A stretch of 64,000 bases of DNA from Cercis canadensis (taxonomy: Eukaryota; Streptophyta; Magnoliopsida; Fabales; Fabaceae): NCBI GenBank assembly GCA_003255065.1, contig QAOA01008735.1:769144-833143 (forward strand). The letters run 5' to 3'. Both the position numbers and the translations under genes were made by a program. Under the pieces are notes generated by a model. That model made no database searches and had not been told where the DNA came from. It saw only the letters and a program-made list of their open reading frames with translations. Below, piece by piece: positions 45,240 to 58,026 of the stretch. Within the stretch, counting starts at the first letter, position 1. Each line of letters starts with the position of its first letter.

Positions 45240-46986
45240 TATATTCTTTTATTGAAATTCATTTCTAGATGATTAACATCAAGTCCTTCATGTTCTTACC
45301 ATATTCATGGGTCATGGCGTCACAGTGTAGCTGCGGAAGTGTGAGGGATGCAAATTCATAACAATAATAATTCAAATTAGAAAAATTTAATAATGCACTA
45401 CAGCACATCTATTATTGATTTATTATTCAAATATATATATTCAAACTTTGCATTTATCAGCGTATTTGATGTCAAGAGTTTTATTTTCATTGTTACCTCT
45501 CTTCCTATTTTCAAATTAAATGCTCTAACTTCAGAATATGCCAAAAAGTTTAAATGGGAGTATATAAATTATGGTAGATTAAACTTTTAATATTAAACAT
45601 AAGAGGTACAATTAGACAGCTACAAGTCATTAGCATATCACAATGGGGTGAGGCTAATAGCACCCCCATTTGTCTCTATATACTCCTATTAAAGCTTAAT
45701 TGATGGATGTATTTTGTTTGATGTTTTGAAAATATAATGGAATCTTATGCACAATATTACTTTTTCTTTTGTAAAATATCATTTAAGTATCAACGACCAA
45801 GTTCTTCTCGCACCGGAGATAACCTTTCCATGCTAATTTTGAAGCAGCAACATGAAAGATAAGTTGAATTGTTAGGTTTAGGGGCCTTAAGGCAGATAAT
45901 TTGATTCAAAACAATTCAAAGGATCTGATATGAGTTGATGCTACGACCATGTTTATGCCTTCTTCAGGGACATGGCTTTCAAAGAGTTAGGTATGTTGAG
46001 TGATTAAATATAATTTAAGATTTTAATTTACTCCGCATTATTGCCCTTTCTTAATGGTTTCTTCCCCAAAATTTAGTGCCTCCTTTTGCTATTACTAAAA
46101 AGACCATTATCTACTTTCTGGAGCCCGTAATACAATACTCCGTCACCGTTTGTTTTGGTATTTGTAAGCATGTGTGAGACTGAAGACATTTTTCATATGC
46201 TAAAGTTATTAGCTAAGTCATTTTCATATGACAAGTTACTAAAAGACAAAGGTGGCTAATCAACACATGAATTGAATAAATGGGTATAAAAACATGGATT
46301 TACAAACATTTCACTCAGAAAAAGACCCCATACCCATAGAGACAAAAATGTGAAGAGTCACGAACTCATTCACTGTTTACTGTTAGGCTGCTACTGTCCT
46401 GGAAGAGAGAAGTGGAGTAGGACCCACAAAGTAAGGACAAGAAGAAGCTCAATACACAATACAGCTTTAGAGCCCACAACATGCAAGTGCCCAGTCACGA
46501 TCTAAAAATTGTTTCTTTCTTTGTACTATCTATGATGGGTTTCTATCATACGCCGGTCCTGCATTTTTTGGTTAATTGATAAAAAAATATATATATATTT
46601 TGATAAATGGTAAATTTTTTAGATAAATATAATCACGATACATTAAGAAATAACATTTTTATAAGTGTTACATTATTTGAGAGTAGCTTTTTTTGAGTGT
46701 TACACTATTTCTTAATTAGTGTGACTGAGCAGTATATTATTTTGAATACTTTCTCTCGACTACCCCACGTAATCAACTCATGGAAAATGTGTTGTTTTTC
46801 GTTTATAAAAGCTTGTTAAAGGTTAAAACCCCCTTGAGGTAAGGTCCTCGGTCCTCTCCTCACCTCACCTAACACTCGGGTTGGTGTTGAGGCTCCGCTC
46901 AAACAGAAGCCTTGGCGGCTTGTTTTGCAGGAGCAGCGCCACCACTGCAAACGCTTTTTAACTAAATTCAATTTCTCAACTCAAAC
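45240..46986. other. Intergenic DNA and OMR1 promoter
   Basis: AT-rich DNA with no gene that I can support. The last 150 bases are GC-richer and CT-rich, consistent with the leader of OMR1. Confidence 0.5.
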
Positions 46987-49900
46987 ATGGAAGCGCTTCG
47001 ATTCACGCCTACCCAGCCACCTCTTCTTCGCCAGAAACTTTTCCAAAAAACGGTGCGTGAATCCGTTAATGGCAACCCCAGAAGCAGAGAACGCCCAACC
47101 AAGCCCCTCATCAAGGCCACGCTCTCCAAACAGGTGGATGAGATATCCCCCGCACCCTCTCTCTCTACCACCGTTACTTCCTGCGAAGATCCATTACCTG
47201 TGTCGTCTCCTCCACCTCCTCGTCCAAGGGTCTCCCCTGATTCGCTACAATACCCACCCGGTTACCTCGGGGCGGTGCCCGACCGCTCCAACTTTGATGC
47301 AAATGATACCACAATCAATGCGATGACTTATTTGACCAATATACTTTCTTCTAAGGTTTATGATGTCGCTATTGAATCGCCGTTGCAGCTGGCGCAAAAG
47401 TTCTCCCAGAGGTTGGGTAACAATGTTTGGCTCAAAAGGGAAGATTTTCAACCCGTAAGTTTCAAGTTCTATTTATTTAAATGGATTTTGTGTGTGGTCT
47501 TGTTTCATTTGTGCTATTTTCGCTATTATTTGTGCAATTTAGTCTTGGTATGTTACAGGGTCGAATTCTGACTTGATATGTAATGACGTCACTCAATCAT
47601 GAAGAAATCATCAGTGTTTCTTAAACTTTTTTTTTTCCTCAATGAAGATAACAATAATTCTTGTTGTGTTAATATACCCATCACTAATTTTGAATATTAG
47701 GAGCTCTTTCGTGAATTCATGTTAGTTTGGCTATTCCTTTAATGTGAGTCGCTATCATTTATTTCACCAGAAATCAAGGCCCTTTCTTTCTGTCGCATGC
47801 AAGTTCCTTTTATCTTCAATGAGGAAAAATCATCAGAGTTCTAGTAGATTTTATCTCTGAATTCGAGGCAGTAACACTCTTCTGCAATTTTATCACACTG
47901 GACCAAAATGGACTCTGAAATCTAGTGGACCCTGTGTTATTTGGGGAAACATAAATAAATAGCAGACCCTATGTAATGATAAAGCTTCAGTTACCTGAAT
48001 TCTTCATCGTCAAGCCTAATATATAACTTGATTTTCTTTGATGGTGGATTTGTCGATATTTCAATGGAAGATGTGCATTATCATTGATAACCTGAAGTTG
48101 TGTTTTGTTGCCAATCCTAGGTTTTCTCATTTAAGCTCCGCGGAGCTTATAATATGATGGCTAAACTTCCAAAGGAACAGTTGGAAAAAGGGGTCATCTG
48201 CTCATCAGCTGGAAATCATGCCCAAGGAGTTGCATTAGCTGCCAAGAAACTGGGTTGCAATGCTGTGATTGCAATGCCTGTTACTACTCCAGAAATCAAG
48301 GTATATTTTATTGTTGCTTTTGTCCTAGGTATGTTGTCAGAATAAATCGGGACGATTAACATATGTTTTGCTTGCTTTCAATTTTACAGTGGCAATCTGT
48401 TGAGAGACTGGGTGCGATGGTTGTTCTTGTGGGGGATTCATATGATGAAGCACAAGCATATGCTAAGAATCGTTCAAAAGAGGAGGGTCGTACATTTATA
48501 CCTCCTTTTGATCATCCAGATGTCATCATGGGCCAGGGAACAGTTGGCATGGAAATTGTGCGCCAAATGCAGGGTCCACTGCATGCTATTTTTGTGCCTG
48601 TGGGAGGTGGTGGTCTCATTGCTGGTATTGCTGCCTATGTGAAGCGGGTTTCTCCACAGGTTCACTTGATGTTATGTTAGTATTTTCATTGTATAGCTTT
48701 CTATTAAGACAAATGACTGTTGACATCTATTATACAGGTGAAGATTATTGGGGTGGAGCCCTCTGATGCCAATGCAATGGCATTGTCACTATATCATGGT
48801 CAGAGAGTAATCTTGGATCAGGTTGGAGGATTTGCAGATGGTGTAGCTGTTAAAGAGGTTGGTGAAGAAACATTTCGCTTATGCAAGGAATTAGTAGATG
48901 GAGTAGTTCTTGTAAGCCGTGATGCAATATGTGCTTCAATAAAGGTGAGGTTTTTTCTTAATTGTAATGCTTTAGGTCTAATGATGTGTTTGAGGTCGTT
49001 TCTATATTTATTCATGATTTATAGCTTCTGTCCTTTTATATTTGAGCAATCCATTTTGTCTTTGACATTAAATGTTGTTCAATTTCCTTTAATTGTATAG
49101 ATTTTTGTTCAAGCAAATTGTTTGGAACCCATGGCAAGCGCTGCAGATTCTTTTTGACTTGAACTTTTAGCATTTAACAATAGTACAACTTGTTGCAGGA
49201 CATGTTTGAGGAGAACAGGAGCATCTTAGAACCAGCAGGTGCTCTTTCTCTTGCTGGAGCTGAGGCATACTGCAAATATTATGGTCTCAAAGGGGAAAAT
49301 GTTGTTGCAATAACCAGTGGAGCAAACATGAACTTTGATAAACTGAAGCTGGTGGCTGAGCTTGCTAATGTTGGTCGAAAACAAGAGGCTGTACTGGTAA
49401 CTACTATGCCAGAGGAGCCTGGCAGTTTTAAACATTTTTGTGAAATGGTACGTCTATGCTGCTTTAACTGGCACTTTTTATTTACAGAATAGGGTTCTTT
49501 ACATTAAACTGATCATCTTCTGGGTTGGTAGGTGGGCGACATGAACATCACAGAATTCAAGTACAGATATAATAACGATAAGAAGGCTGTTGTTCTGTAC
49601 AGGTAAAATCAGTGACAAGAAATGCTCCCAAAATATTGATATCTGTCATATTTGGTTTACTAATTTTGAAATAGGCTTTTCGTTTGTGGTAAATTATCTA
49701 TGTTGGGAACCATCATAATTTATCCCTGAGGAACATAACATGTTATCATCCTTTGAAAATGTGTGCAGTGTTGGACTTCACGCGGTTTCTGAATTAGAAG
49801 AAATGAAGGAGAGGTTGAAATCTTCTCAGCTTAGAACTGTTGATCTTTCGGAAAATGACTTGGTGAAAGATCACTGGCGATACCTGGTAATTATATTTGC

Positions 49901-50552
49901 CAAATGAGTTTCCTTACTATTTTCTTTCAAAGTGTACTGTGATATATCTTTTTCCCTTTCCCCAATATCATACACAAATACCAACATCTGTAAATGCAAT
50001 ACCTAAGCTAGTCTCGCTTCTCTCCCTGTGTGTGTATGTTTTCTATATTTATTTATAATCCCAAAGAAATTACCTTATTGTCTTAGATAGTGGTGTTAAC
50101 CTTCGTTTGGGGAGAATAACCTATATATCTCTTATATCCTAGGCTGCGTATTTGCATGGTTAAGCCAAGTTGACTTTGTTTTGAACTTATTTCAGGTGGG
50201 AGGCAGATCAGTTGAGAATGAGATTCTCGGCCGTTTCATCTTCCCAGAGAGACCTGGTGCTCTAATGAAATTCTTGCACTCCTTCAGTCCACGTTGGAAT
50301 ATTAGTCTATTCCATTATCGTGGGCAGGTGGGTAATTTTTGTAGTTTTCCGTTTGTTTAGACTAAAACATGCTAAATGAATCTGATTATCCTTGTACTCT
50401 GTTTTGGATAGGGTGAATCTGGGGCAAATGTATTAGTTGGGATACAGGTGGCAACAAGTGAGATGGATGAATTCCATGATCGTGCCGACAACCTTGGATA
50501 TGATTATACAGTGGTAAACAATGACACTTACGTCCAACTTCTAATGCATTGA
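46987..50552 (+). CDS. OMR1: Threonine dehydratase (deaminase), biosynthetic, chloroplastic
   Basis: This PLP enzyme converts threonine to 2-oxobutanoate and ammonia, the committed step to isoleucine in plastids, and is feedback-inhibited by isoleucine. Nine exons join in frame: 46987-47454, 48121-48300, 48390-48659, 48738-48944, 49199-49447, 49532-49602, 49769-49886, 50196-50327 and 50412-50552, giving 611 residues. Residues 1 to about 90 are a Ser/Pro/Arg-rich transit peptide. The catalytic part carries the Schiff-base lysine, Lys161 in SFKLRGAYN, the substrate loop SSAGNHAQG (184-192) and the phosphate-binding GGGG (288-291). After about residue 410 come two ACT-like regulatory domains ([16 protein letters not shown] and [16 protein letters not shown]), where isoleucine/valine bind. 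The two ACT regions mark it as the biosynthetic, allosteric form. Arabidopsis homologue recalled as At3g10050. Confidence 0.96.
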
Positions 50553-51668
50553 TCATATCAGTTATAGATTAGCCACCATTTTGATGTCTCACTTGGCGAC
50601 ATTGTTGTATTTCTCGGAGAGGGAAGAGGGGGGAAAGCCAATCGTAATCAAAGATAAACTCTTGTAGTCATTAACTTGCAAATCTAACGTTTGGAATTGA
50701 TTTGATCAGTCTTGCCTCAACAATAACAGGACAGATCATATGGTTACAAACAACTTCAAAAATTTAATCATAACAAGCACTAGATTTTCTCTCAACTGAT
50801 GAGGATATTCACATAAAGCACTCAATAGTAACCTTGACTTGAAGCTAAAGTAACTAAAAAATAAGCTCAAAGATAAAGACAAACTCAAAAAGAGTTTTGT
50901 AATTCCGTGACGACGATAAAATTATGTATCATCTTCATGGCAATGCTCATGCCAAGGGATTGCTCCCAAACCTTGTCGGGGAGCCAAATTTAACTACCTG
51001 AAGCATATTCGATTTTTCTTAAGCAAATTTAATTTCTTGATTCTGAAAGTGAAAACCAAATATGTTCCAAGTCATTCGTATATTTCTTTTGAAAGGGTAC
51101 AGCACTGCATATTTCCTTTCTTGTCTCAATTTCAATTACGTGGTGGTCACTGGTCAAGAAAAAAATTATTATGTTACTTCATTTTATTTATTAGACTAAT
51201 TCTGGCAATTAATTTTTTTAAAAAAAATCTTCTTCAAGTGCTTACCGTTATCAGAAAACAAAATGTATGATCAACTTGCATGCAAACCGAATGAAACACT
51301 GATCATAAGCCAATTTTAACAACATTGAGAATGCCATCAACAACACTACAGATAGCTATATTTTATACATTTAAGTAGCTAGTTATCAGAGAATTAAGGG
51401 TTTCAAAGAGTCATGTAGCTAATCCTTGATTGATCACAAGCTCAGCATCTCTGGCAGTTTGGTTCTCAGTAAAATTTTCACTAATCTCTTTAGCCGCGTT
51501 TGGCTTCAGTTTGAGTTTTCTCGTTTTCTGTTTTCCTTTTTGATAATTTGCTTCCTGGAATATTTTCCATTTATGCACAAGATGCACCCTAACCAACTCC
51601 ATTGATTCATTGGGTACTAGGACTGAATCTAAATATTTTGAGAGGTCACTGGTTACCATACAATTTCT
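50553..51668. other. Intergenic DNA between convergent OMR1 and ABI5
   Basis: Holds the two 3' untranslated regions. No additional gene or bounded repeat is evident. Confidence 0.5.
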
Positions 51669-53954
51669 TCACAGAGGACAACTTGAATTCCTTCTCAGAG
51701 CTCTCAGTTTCTCTCGTGCCTTTTGAGCTTTTGTTTGAAGTCTCATGTTCATTTCCTCAAGAAACTGCACACAAGGACAGAATATCAGATGTATTTCTAA
51801 ATCATTTGCTTAAAGAAAGGATGGTGTCAAAAGAAGATGAAAATGTAAAGGATAAATGACTTTAATTTGTTTCCATTTTAATCAATGATCAGATAACATG
51901 ACAAATGCCCATAGGTCCTTTGCAGTAAAGAGATAAAATGAAGACATAAGAAAGTGAGAACTTTTCTATAATATTGACAGCGGCATAAACTTGCAAATTG
52001 TGATAGAATTTGAGAGAGGAGTCTGACATTAAAGCTTTTCAACGCGAAATGTCATTTATAAATTAAGGATTGTATTTTGAATTGTCAGTACCTGTTGATT
52101 TCTTCTCCTCTCAAGCTCCGCCTGGAGAATAAAAAATTATCTTTGTCAGCCATTGCAATAATCATAAACAAATAATAATAATAATAATAATGAAGTAGAA
52201 AAAGAAGAACTTTCAACATGTTTCAATTAATGTTGATGCTATTTGGCAGTACCAGGGCCTGTTTCAGTTGGGCATTCTCTTCTCTTAATTGGTTCAATTC
52301 TGCTTCTAGTTCGACCGTGTAAGCCTGTCAAGCCCAAGAGAGAAAAAGATAATGGTTATACAAAGGGAGCTCGGCAACATTACTTCAAATTAATACCTTA
52401 CTCCAACAAAATTTAATAACTTATTCAAGTGTAAAATCTGTCTTCCCTCCAATAAAGCAAAATTCTTTATAGGGAAACAATTGAAACATTCATCATTGCC
52501 ATCTTTGTGTACCAACCCACTTTTCAAAATTAAATCTTTTTCTAGTTAGTCCACAGATTTTGACGAAAGCTACTTGTAGCGTAGCCCACAGATTGTGGCA
52601 GCTAGTAATCAATAGAGATGCTGTTGGGGTCAAACAGATAATTTGAGTTCATTCTAATGCTTTCCAAATGTATTGCACCCCACCTATATCACAATTTTGC
52701 ATTTAACTTGTTCCTAATGAGATTGGAGGTTTTAGCAATTATAAGCAGTGAGAGAGGGAAGCAACAAGCAAAAGGGTTAACATAAACTAGTTTATGAGAT
52801 ATATAGTTTATTATATAATGCTTCTAGCTATTATTAGGTATGGCATTCATAAAACAATGCACCTGTTTTCTGGCTCTAGACCTGGCTGCTGATTCTCTGT
52901 TCTTGATCATTCTTCTCTGTCTTCTCTCCACCACCTTTTCCACAGGACCATCTATGATCCTCTTTCTTCCTCTTAACATTCCCATTTCCATCCCAAATTG
53001 ATTGGCAGAGTTATCACTTGCGCCAAGCCCATCCGGTGAAACCGGGCTCACCGGTGCAGCCATTCCCATATTCGGCGCCGCACCATACCCACCACCTCCG
53101 TTCACCACCCTTCCTCCATAGCAAACCCCTGGCGGCCGATACCCACTATCCCTCTTACCATTTCCAGCATACCCAGAAGGCTCCCCAATTGCCCCACCTC
53201 CCTGAGCCACCGCCGGGTACGGCGCAACCACATTTCCTGCACCACCGCGGGCAGCACCACTAGCGGCGGTCCCAATTAGAGGCCTAACGAAAGAGGGTCC
53301 CACAGCAGAGTTGTTGTTATTTTGGTACAACCCATACTGCTGTGGTGGCTGGGACGCTGAAACAGTCATTGGACCTGCTTCCCGAACTATCCCGGCTTTA
53401 ATCAAGAAATCCTCCAAGGTCATCTCTCCAAAAGTGGGTTGGCGAGGGGTAGATTCGGTATTCTGAGCATTATCATTATTGTTGGCACCGTTATTGTTAT
53501 TGCTGCTCTGTTGCTGCTGCTGTTGCTGCCCTTGCTGTCCTTTATTATGAATCTCAGACCAAACTTGGTCCACTGTTTTCCTACAGAGTGGTGCTGGAAT
53601 GGTTAGAGAGCCCTGGCGAGGAAGACTTAGTTGCTTCCTTATCCCTTTCTCTGTCGAGGTTTCGCTTACAGACAAATGGGAGTTGCTGTTGTTGCTGTTT
53701 TGGTTTGAGCTTATGGCTTGGTTTTCTTCAGCGTTCCAGATGCTACTCAGGAACTCGTCCATGTTCATGGACCCAAAATTCTTACCACTCTCGCAAAGGG
53801 TGTGCTGGAACTCATCAAGGGTCAGTGAGTATATTGATGATTGTCTTCCGAGGGATGAGAATGGATGGTTCTGGTTCTTGGCTTGTTCGTCAGATTGTAG
53901 CGGCGATTCAACCTCGCCTTGGTTCCCGTTCATCTCTGTCTCCGGCACCACCAT
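51669..53954 (-). CDS. ABI5: bZIP transcription factor ABSCISIC ACID-INSENSITIVE 5
   Basis: ABI5 is a group A bZIP factor that binds ABREs and enforces ABA-dependent seed maturation and germination arrest. Four exons join in frame: 52863-53954, 52253-52324, 52092-52121 and 51669-51764, giving 429 residues. The SnRK2 target regions are in order: C1 (GRQSSIYSLTLDEFQ, about 36-50), C2 (KQLSLPRQGSLTIPAPLCRK, 108-126) and C3 (RQPTFGEMTLEDFLIKAG, 171-188). Gln, Asn and Gly/Ala-rich linkers follow. The basic region (RRQRRMIKNRESAARSRARK) ends exon 1, and the zipper (AYTVELEAELNQLREENAQL) is in exons 2-3. The C-terminus is RRNSSCPL, matching ABI5 and not the related AREB/ABF proteins. A 5' UTR intron (about 53986-55613) is likely. 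The Arabidopsis gene is AT2G36270. Confidence 0.95.
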
Positions 53955-53985
53955 TTTCTTCTCTTTTATTCACTTCGATCTGCTG

Positions 53986-55613
53986 CTGCAAAAAGCAACA
54001 AATTAATCATTTGAAGCTGAAAGGACTAGTGGTATTAATAATTTGTCAAAAGGGAAAACTCCAAATAAGATAGATTTAGATAAAAGCTCAACGATGGTGA
54101 TATTCTCTCATGAAATTTGTCTTTATATATATATGCCTACCACAAAATGACGGGTACAAGATTTTCAGGGATGGCAATTTATTCATAGATCTTCTTTGCT
54201 TGTTCTGAACAAAACTTGTTTCCACTAATTAATTTATGAGGCAATTTCAATAATAAGTTAACAAAAGTATTTGTAATTTCATTCATAACCATCTTCTTTA
54301 TACTATAACTTTTTTTTTTTCCAACTATTAAGTCTTTGTTTGACAAGCCAAAACATTCTTAATGAAAAAAAATAATAAACTGGGTAATGGTTATGTAAAT
54401 CAAATGCAGCTTAGCAACAGCTACGTACCAAACTTTTTTCAGAGTAAATACTTTTACTAGACTTTTATTTATTTATTTTTGGTTATTCTCCTTCTGCCTA
54501 TGAGTTATCCATCAAGCATCTATAATGTCAATGTTAGTATGATCAGTGAGCTCCCCCATGCTAATACAGCACTTTTGCTTCTGCCTATACGGCTATACCT
54601 ACGTAGCAGCATATTTAGAGTGGAGACATACGCTGCCTCAAGTTAATCTCTTCCTTTGCCTCCCTTTAACTGTTGGGTGCAATGACATGCTTTATCCTTG
54701 AATACCACTGGCTAGACCCTAATTATTAATAAGACCAGATCAAGATACCGAAATCCTGGATTTGATCACCACCACTGACGACTACACCATATATGATCAT
54801 CTGTCTAGAAAGATGTAAGCTAAACTAATACTTGTTTTCGCTACAGTACAGCTGTACGTATGGACCTCCATACTCTATCCCCCAACGTTCATGTACCAAG
54901 TACCAACTCCAAATCCAGGACTGAATCAGCATAATTTAGCTTCTTATAATAAGCCAAAGCATGATTTGTGACCAAGATTAGGATTTTTTTTCTCCCTTTT
55001 TTCACGTGCATGCCTTGAAGAAATGAAAATAGAAAAAAAGTAGACAGAGAGGGAGAGAGTCTATTTTGCATAGAAGGTGACAGAAACGTCTAATCCATGA
55101 AATTAAAATTACACATTTCCTAATTAGGAATATTTATATTTGGTGGGTGGGGTTTGGAAGTTGGATGTCAAAAGTAAAGGAATCTTTCCTCCTTTAGAAA
55201 GCACTTGGTGGCTCAAATTTTATATTGTTATTATATACGAAATACTTAAGTGAAGAAAACAAAGAACAATCAAATAACATAATAAACTATGCAAGATAGC
55301 TATTATTATTGAAGTCCAAAATCCCACCTCAAATTAAGCTTCCTCATAAGCGCACTAACATTAATCAAAAGAAAAAAAAGATACCGCACATCCTTTGTAA
55401 GATTGCATTAAGAACCAAAACACAAAGCAATCCATCCCTGTGCCTACTCGATAGGATCTCAGCTCCACCAAGCATATGTATTATTAACCAACAACTAAAC
55501 AAAGCAAACAAATATGAGTGATATCCATGGAAAGCATGCACTTAGCACCCTGAGAGATTCTTAGAACGAAAGTTCAGAAACTAGCACACGTACAGATTAC
55601 AGATCATAGTTAC
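53986..55613 (-). other. Probable large 5' UTR intron of ABI5
   Basis: On the minus strand a donor (TTGCAG/GTAACT, boundary at 55613/55614) and an acceptor with a T-rich tract (CTTTTTGCAG, at about 53986) enclose about 1.6 kb directly upstream of the ABI5 start codon. No coding frame of note lies inside. Inferred from consensus only; transcript evidence would settle it. Confidence 0.45.
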
Positions 55614-56243
55614 CTGCAAATTAATTAACTCAAGTAGTTGAGCTCAAATGCTATCAATAAAGTACAAACAAAGTCCTTCTACAGCACCAAGAAGAAGAAG
55701 AAACCAGAAACAAAGTGTGTTGAGGTTGTTTATGAGACCTAGACGAAGGAGCAAGGAAGCATGGTTGTGTCTCAATCTGAGCACTAGCAGCGAACTCACT
55801 TAACAGTTAACACAGTGTAGGTTCAAATACATAAAAATAGCTACCTCTGCCTCCCTGCAAGTTTATGAGACCAGCTTGTTTTGTCTATCATCCGGGGCTA
55901 GTGCAATGGACGGGGACCCCACAAAACGACGCAATTAAATAATAAGAAAATGTCAAATGCCGCAATAGTGATTGTAGCATACTTCCCGAGCTCGATCGCA
56001 CCACTCGCCACGTTTAAGCCAGGTGTCATCTCTACGACCTCGTTTGGGTGCCGCCTCTCTTGTTACCTTAACACGTACTCTTTGCTTTCTTCATCCCCAT
56101 ATTTTAACCAGAAAATGGTTTAATCGCATTCGCAAGCTTGAGAGCTATCTCATCCGACGACGTACCACCTAAGGATCCTCTATGCTGCTCCACATTAATA
56201 CTTTGCTAGTTGTGATTAGATCTTTTTCTTTCCTGGACGATAT

Positions 56244-56341
56244 CCACGTGTCGTGTTCTGCTGGAATCATGCACATGCATAGCCTAAGGAGCAACGCATG
56301 CAAACCTGCTTCCACAAAGAAAGGCATCTCCGACACGTGCG
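56244..56341 (-). promoter_or_regulatory. ABRE plus RY element cluster upstream of ABI5
   Basis: Within about 100 bases there are two ABREs/G-box-like sites, CCACGTGTCG (56244-56253) and GACACGTGCG (56332-56341), and three CATGCA (RY) motifs at 56268-56273, 56274-56279 and 56297-56302. RY motifs are bound by B3 factors (ABI3, FUS3, LEC2) and ABREs by group A bZIP factors, so the set fits a seed/ABA-responsive promoter and possible ABI5 self-regulation. The cluster lies about 650 bases beyond the inferred untranslated exon edge at 55614; the transcription start is not known. Confidence 0.6.
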
Positions 56342-57569
56342 ATTCTTCTTAAAAGCTATATACGCTAACAAACTTCCGTTTTGTTTTTGGAGGCTTTGGT
56401 ACGGATGTGATATGTCCCATGGAATCACGTATAGTTGAGAATTTTAAATTTAACAATTTTTAAATTTATTTGAGAAAATATAATAAATTATATTTTAATA
56501 ATAAATATTTATTACGTAGTATAATATAACATATACATATAATATCATAAAATTATTATTATTTTTTAAATAAAAAAAAAAGTTTTTAAGTTTTATTGAG
56601 TCCATTTAAACTTGGATTCTGATCACTGTAGTTTGAAGTATCCTCAATAGTAATGGAGTAAGTATTGTAAGATTAAGTGGTGAGTCTCGTAAAAAGAATA
56701 CCAAAAACACTTTCATAAGTAGTAAATAAAAGTTGTTGGGCAAACTTGAACTAACATTCATGCATAAATCCGTATTCTTGTGAGCCCATGAACGTGTGTT
56801 TGTAAATCCTATCCTTACAGAGCGAGGTAACTGTAGCCCAGGCAACAACCCGGAAGCCTAGTCTTAGCTGTTAAAGCTGGGCTCACATTGGTCCAAGTCC
56901 ACAAAAACAAATTCATGAATTCTAGCGCTGTATATTTTAGCTCAATAATATTACTTACCTATTAATTAGATTAATTTTTTTTTTTTTATTTTGGCTATAA
57001 TTTAAAGTCAAACACGAAACTCAGGAATCCTAAAGACAACCTCTGACACAGTTCGCACAGTCTAGCCTTAATTTGATTTTATTCTTAAAAGAAATAATCA
57101 TTACCCTCAAGCTTTTGTGTATTTTCTAGTATTTGTGTATCATCGACGGTGGTAGCAAAACTTTGCTAGTATGAATCCCACTATTCCAACAGGAACAGTG
57201 GTGATCACATTGTTGGATATGACAAAATCATCACGTCACGGATGCGTGGATTAAAATTCATCATTCTGATGTTGCCAGCAAGCAGCCACGCATTTCTTCA
57301 AGAATAAGCAAAGTAATGAGAACGACAACACTATACAATTCATGAATACATGGCATTTTTTTGAAGCACCCAACGGTCGGGCAAAATTAATGAATCAAAT
57401 CCAGATTCTTAAAGAATCATTTTAATCATGGTTCTTGTCACAACCGTCTTCTACATGGCGTGGAAAATCTTATGATTAAATCACTGTTAATTAGTTTGAA
57501 TAATTGTATATAATAATACATGGCAAAGAATGTTATAACAAAAGTTGACTACTAGTAGGACCCAAATTC
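56342..57569. other. Intergenic DNA between ABI5 and the germin-like gene
   Basis: AT-rich, no gene seen. It contains the distal upstream regions of two divergent genes and short A/T homopolymers. Confidence 0.5.
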
Positions 57570-58026
57570 GATCACAGCTTAAACCATTGTTTGCAGAATG
57601 CGTGTGCCTTAGATCCTGCAAATAAGTTTTCCATTTCATACCACGTAATCATTCCAAGACCGTAGTATTCAAATTAATAGATTTAAAGAATTTCCAAAAG
57701 TATACTTTTTTAGTATATTTTGCATTTCTATATAAACCAGCTTAACTCACTCGTTTTATTAACACAGAGAGGAGTGTACTGACCCAGAATGTTTTNATTG
57801 GATCACAGCTTAAACCATTGTTTGCAGAATGCGTGTGCCTTAGATCCTGCAAATAAGTTTTCCATTTCATACCATGTAATCATTCCAAGACCGTAGTATT
57901 CAAATTAATAGATTTAAAGAATTTCCAAAAGTATACTTTTTTAGTATATTTTGCATTTCTATATAAACCAGCTTAACTCACTCGTTTTATTAACACAGAG
58001 AGGAGTGTACTGACCCAGAATGTTTT
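57570..58026. repeat. 226-bp tandem duplication over germin-like promoter and ATG
   Basis: Positions 57570-57795 and 57801-58026 are copies offset by 231 bases. I found one difference (CCACGTAATC in copy 1, CCATGTAATC in copy 2). Each copy contains the TATA box TATATAAA (57729-57736 and 57960-57967) and the same ATGTTTT start (57789 and 58020). The five bases between the copies include an N at 57796. The upstream ATG is in frame with the gene but meets a TAG within copy 2. One difference plus a joining N suggests two haplotype copies placed in tandem by the assembler, though a recent real duplication is possible. Confidence 0.92.

Noticed and set aside
53018-54073. Several plus-strand frames of 80-160 codons
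   Set aside because: They are antisense to the low-complexity ABI5 exon 1; repeats of Gln, Asn and Gly codons keep other frames open.
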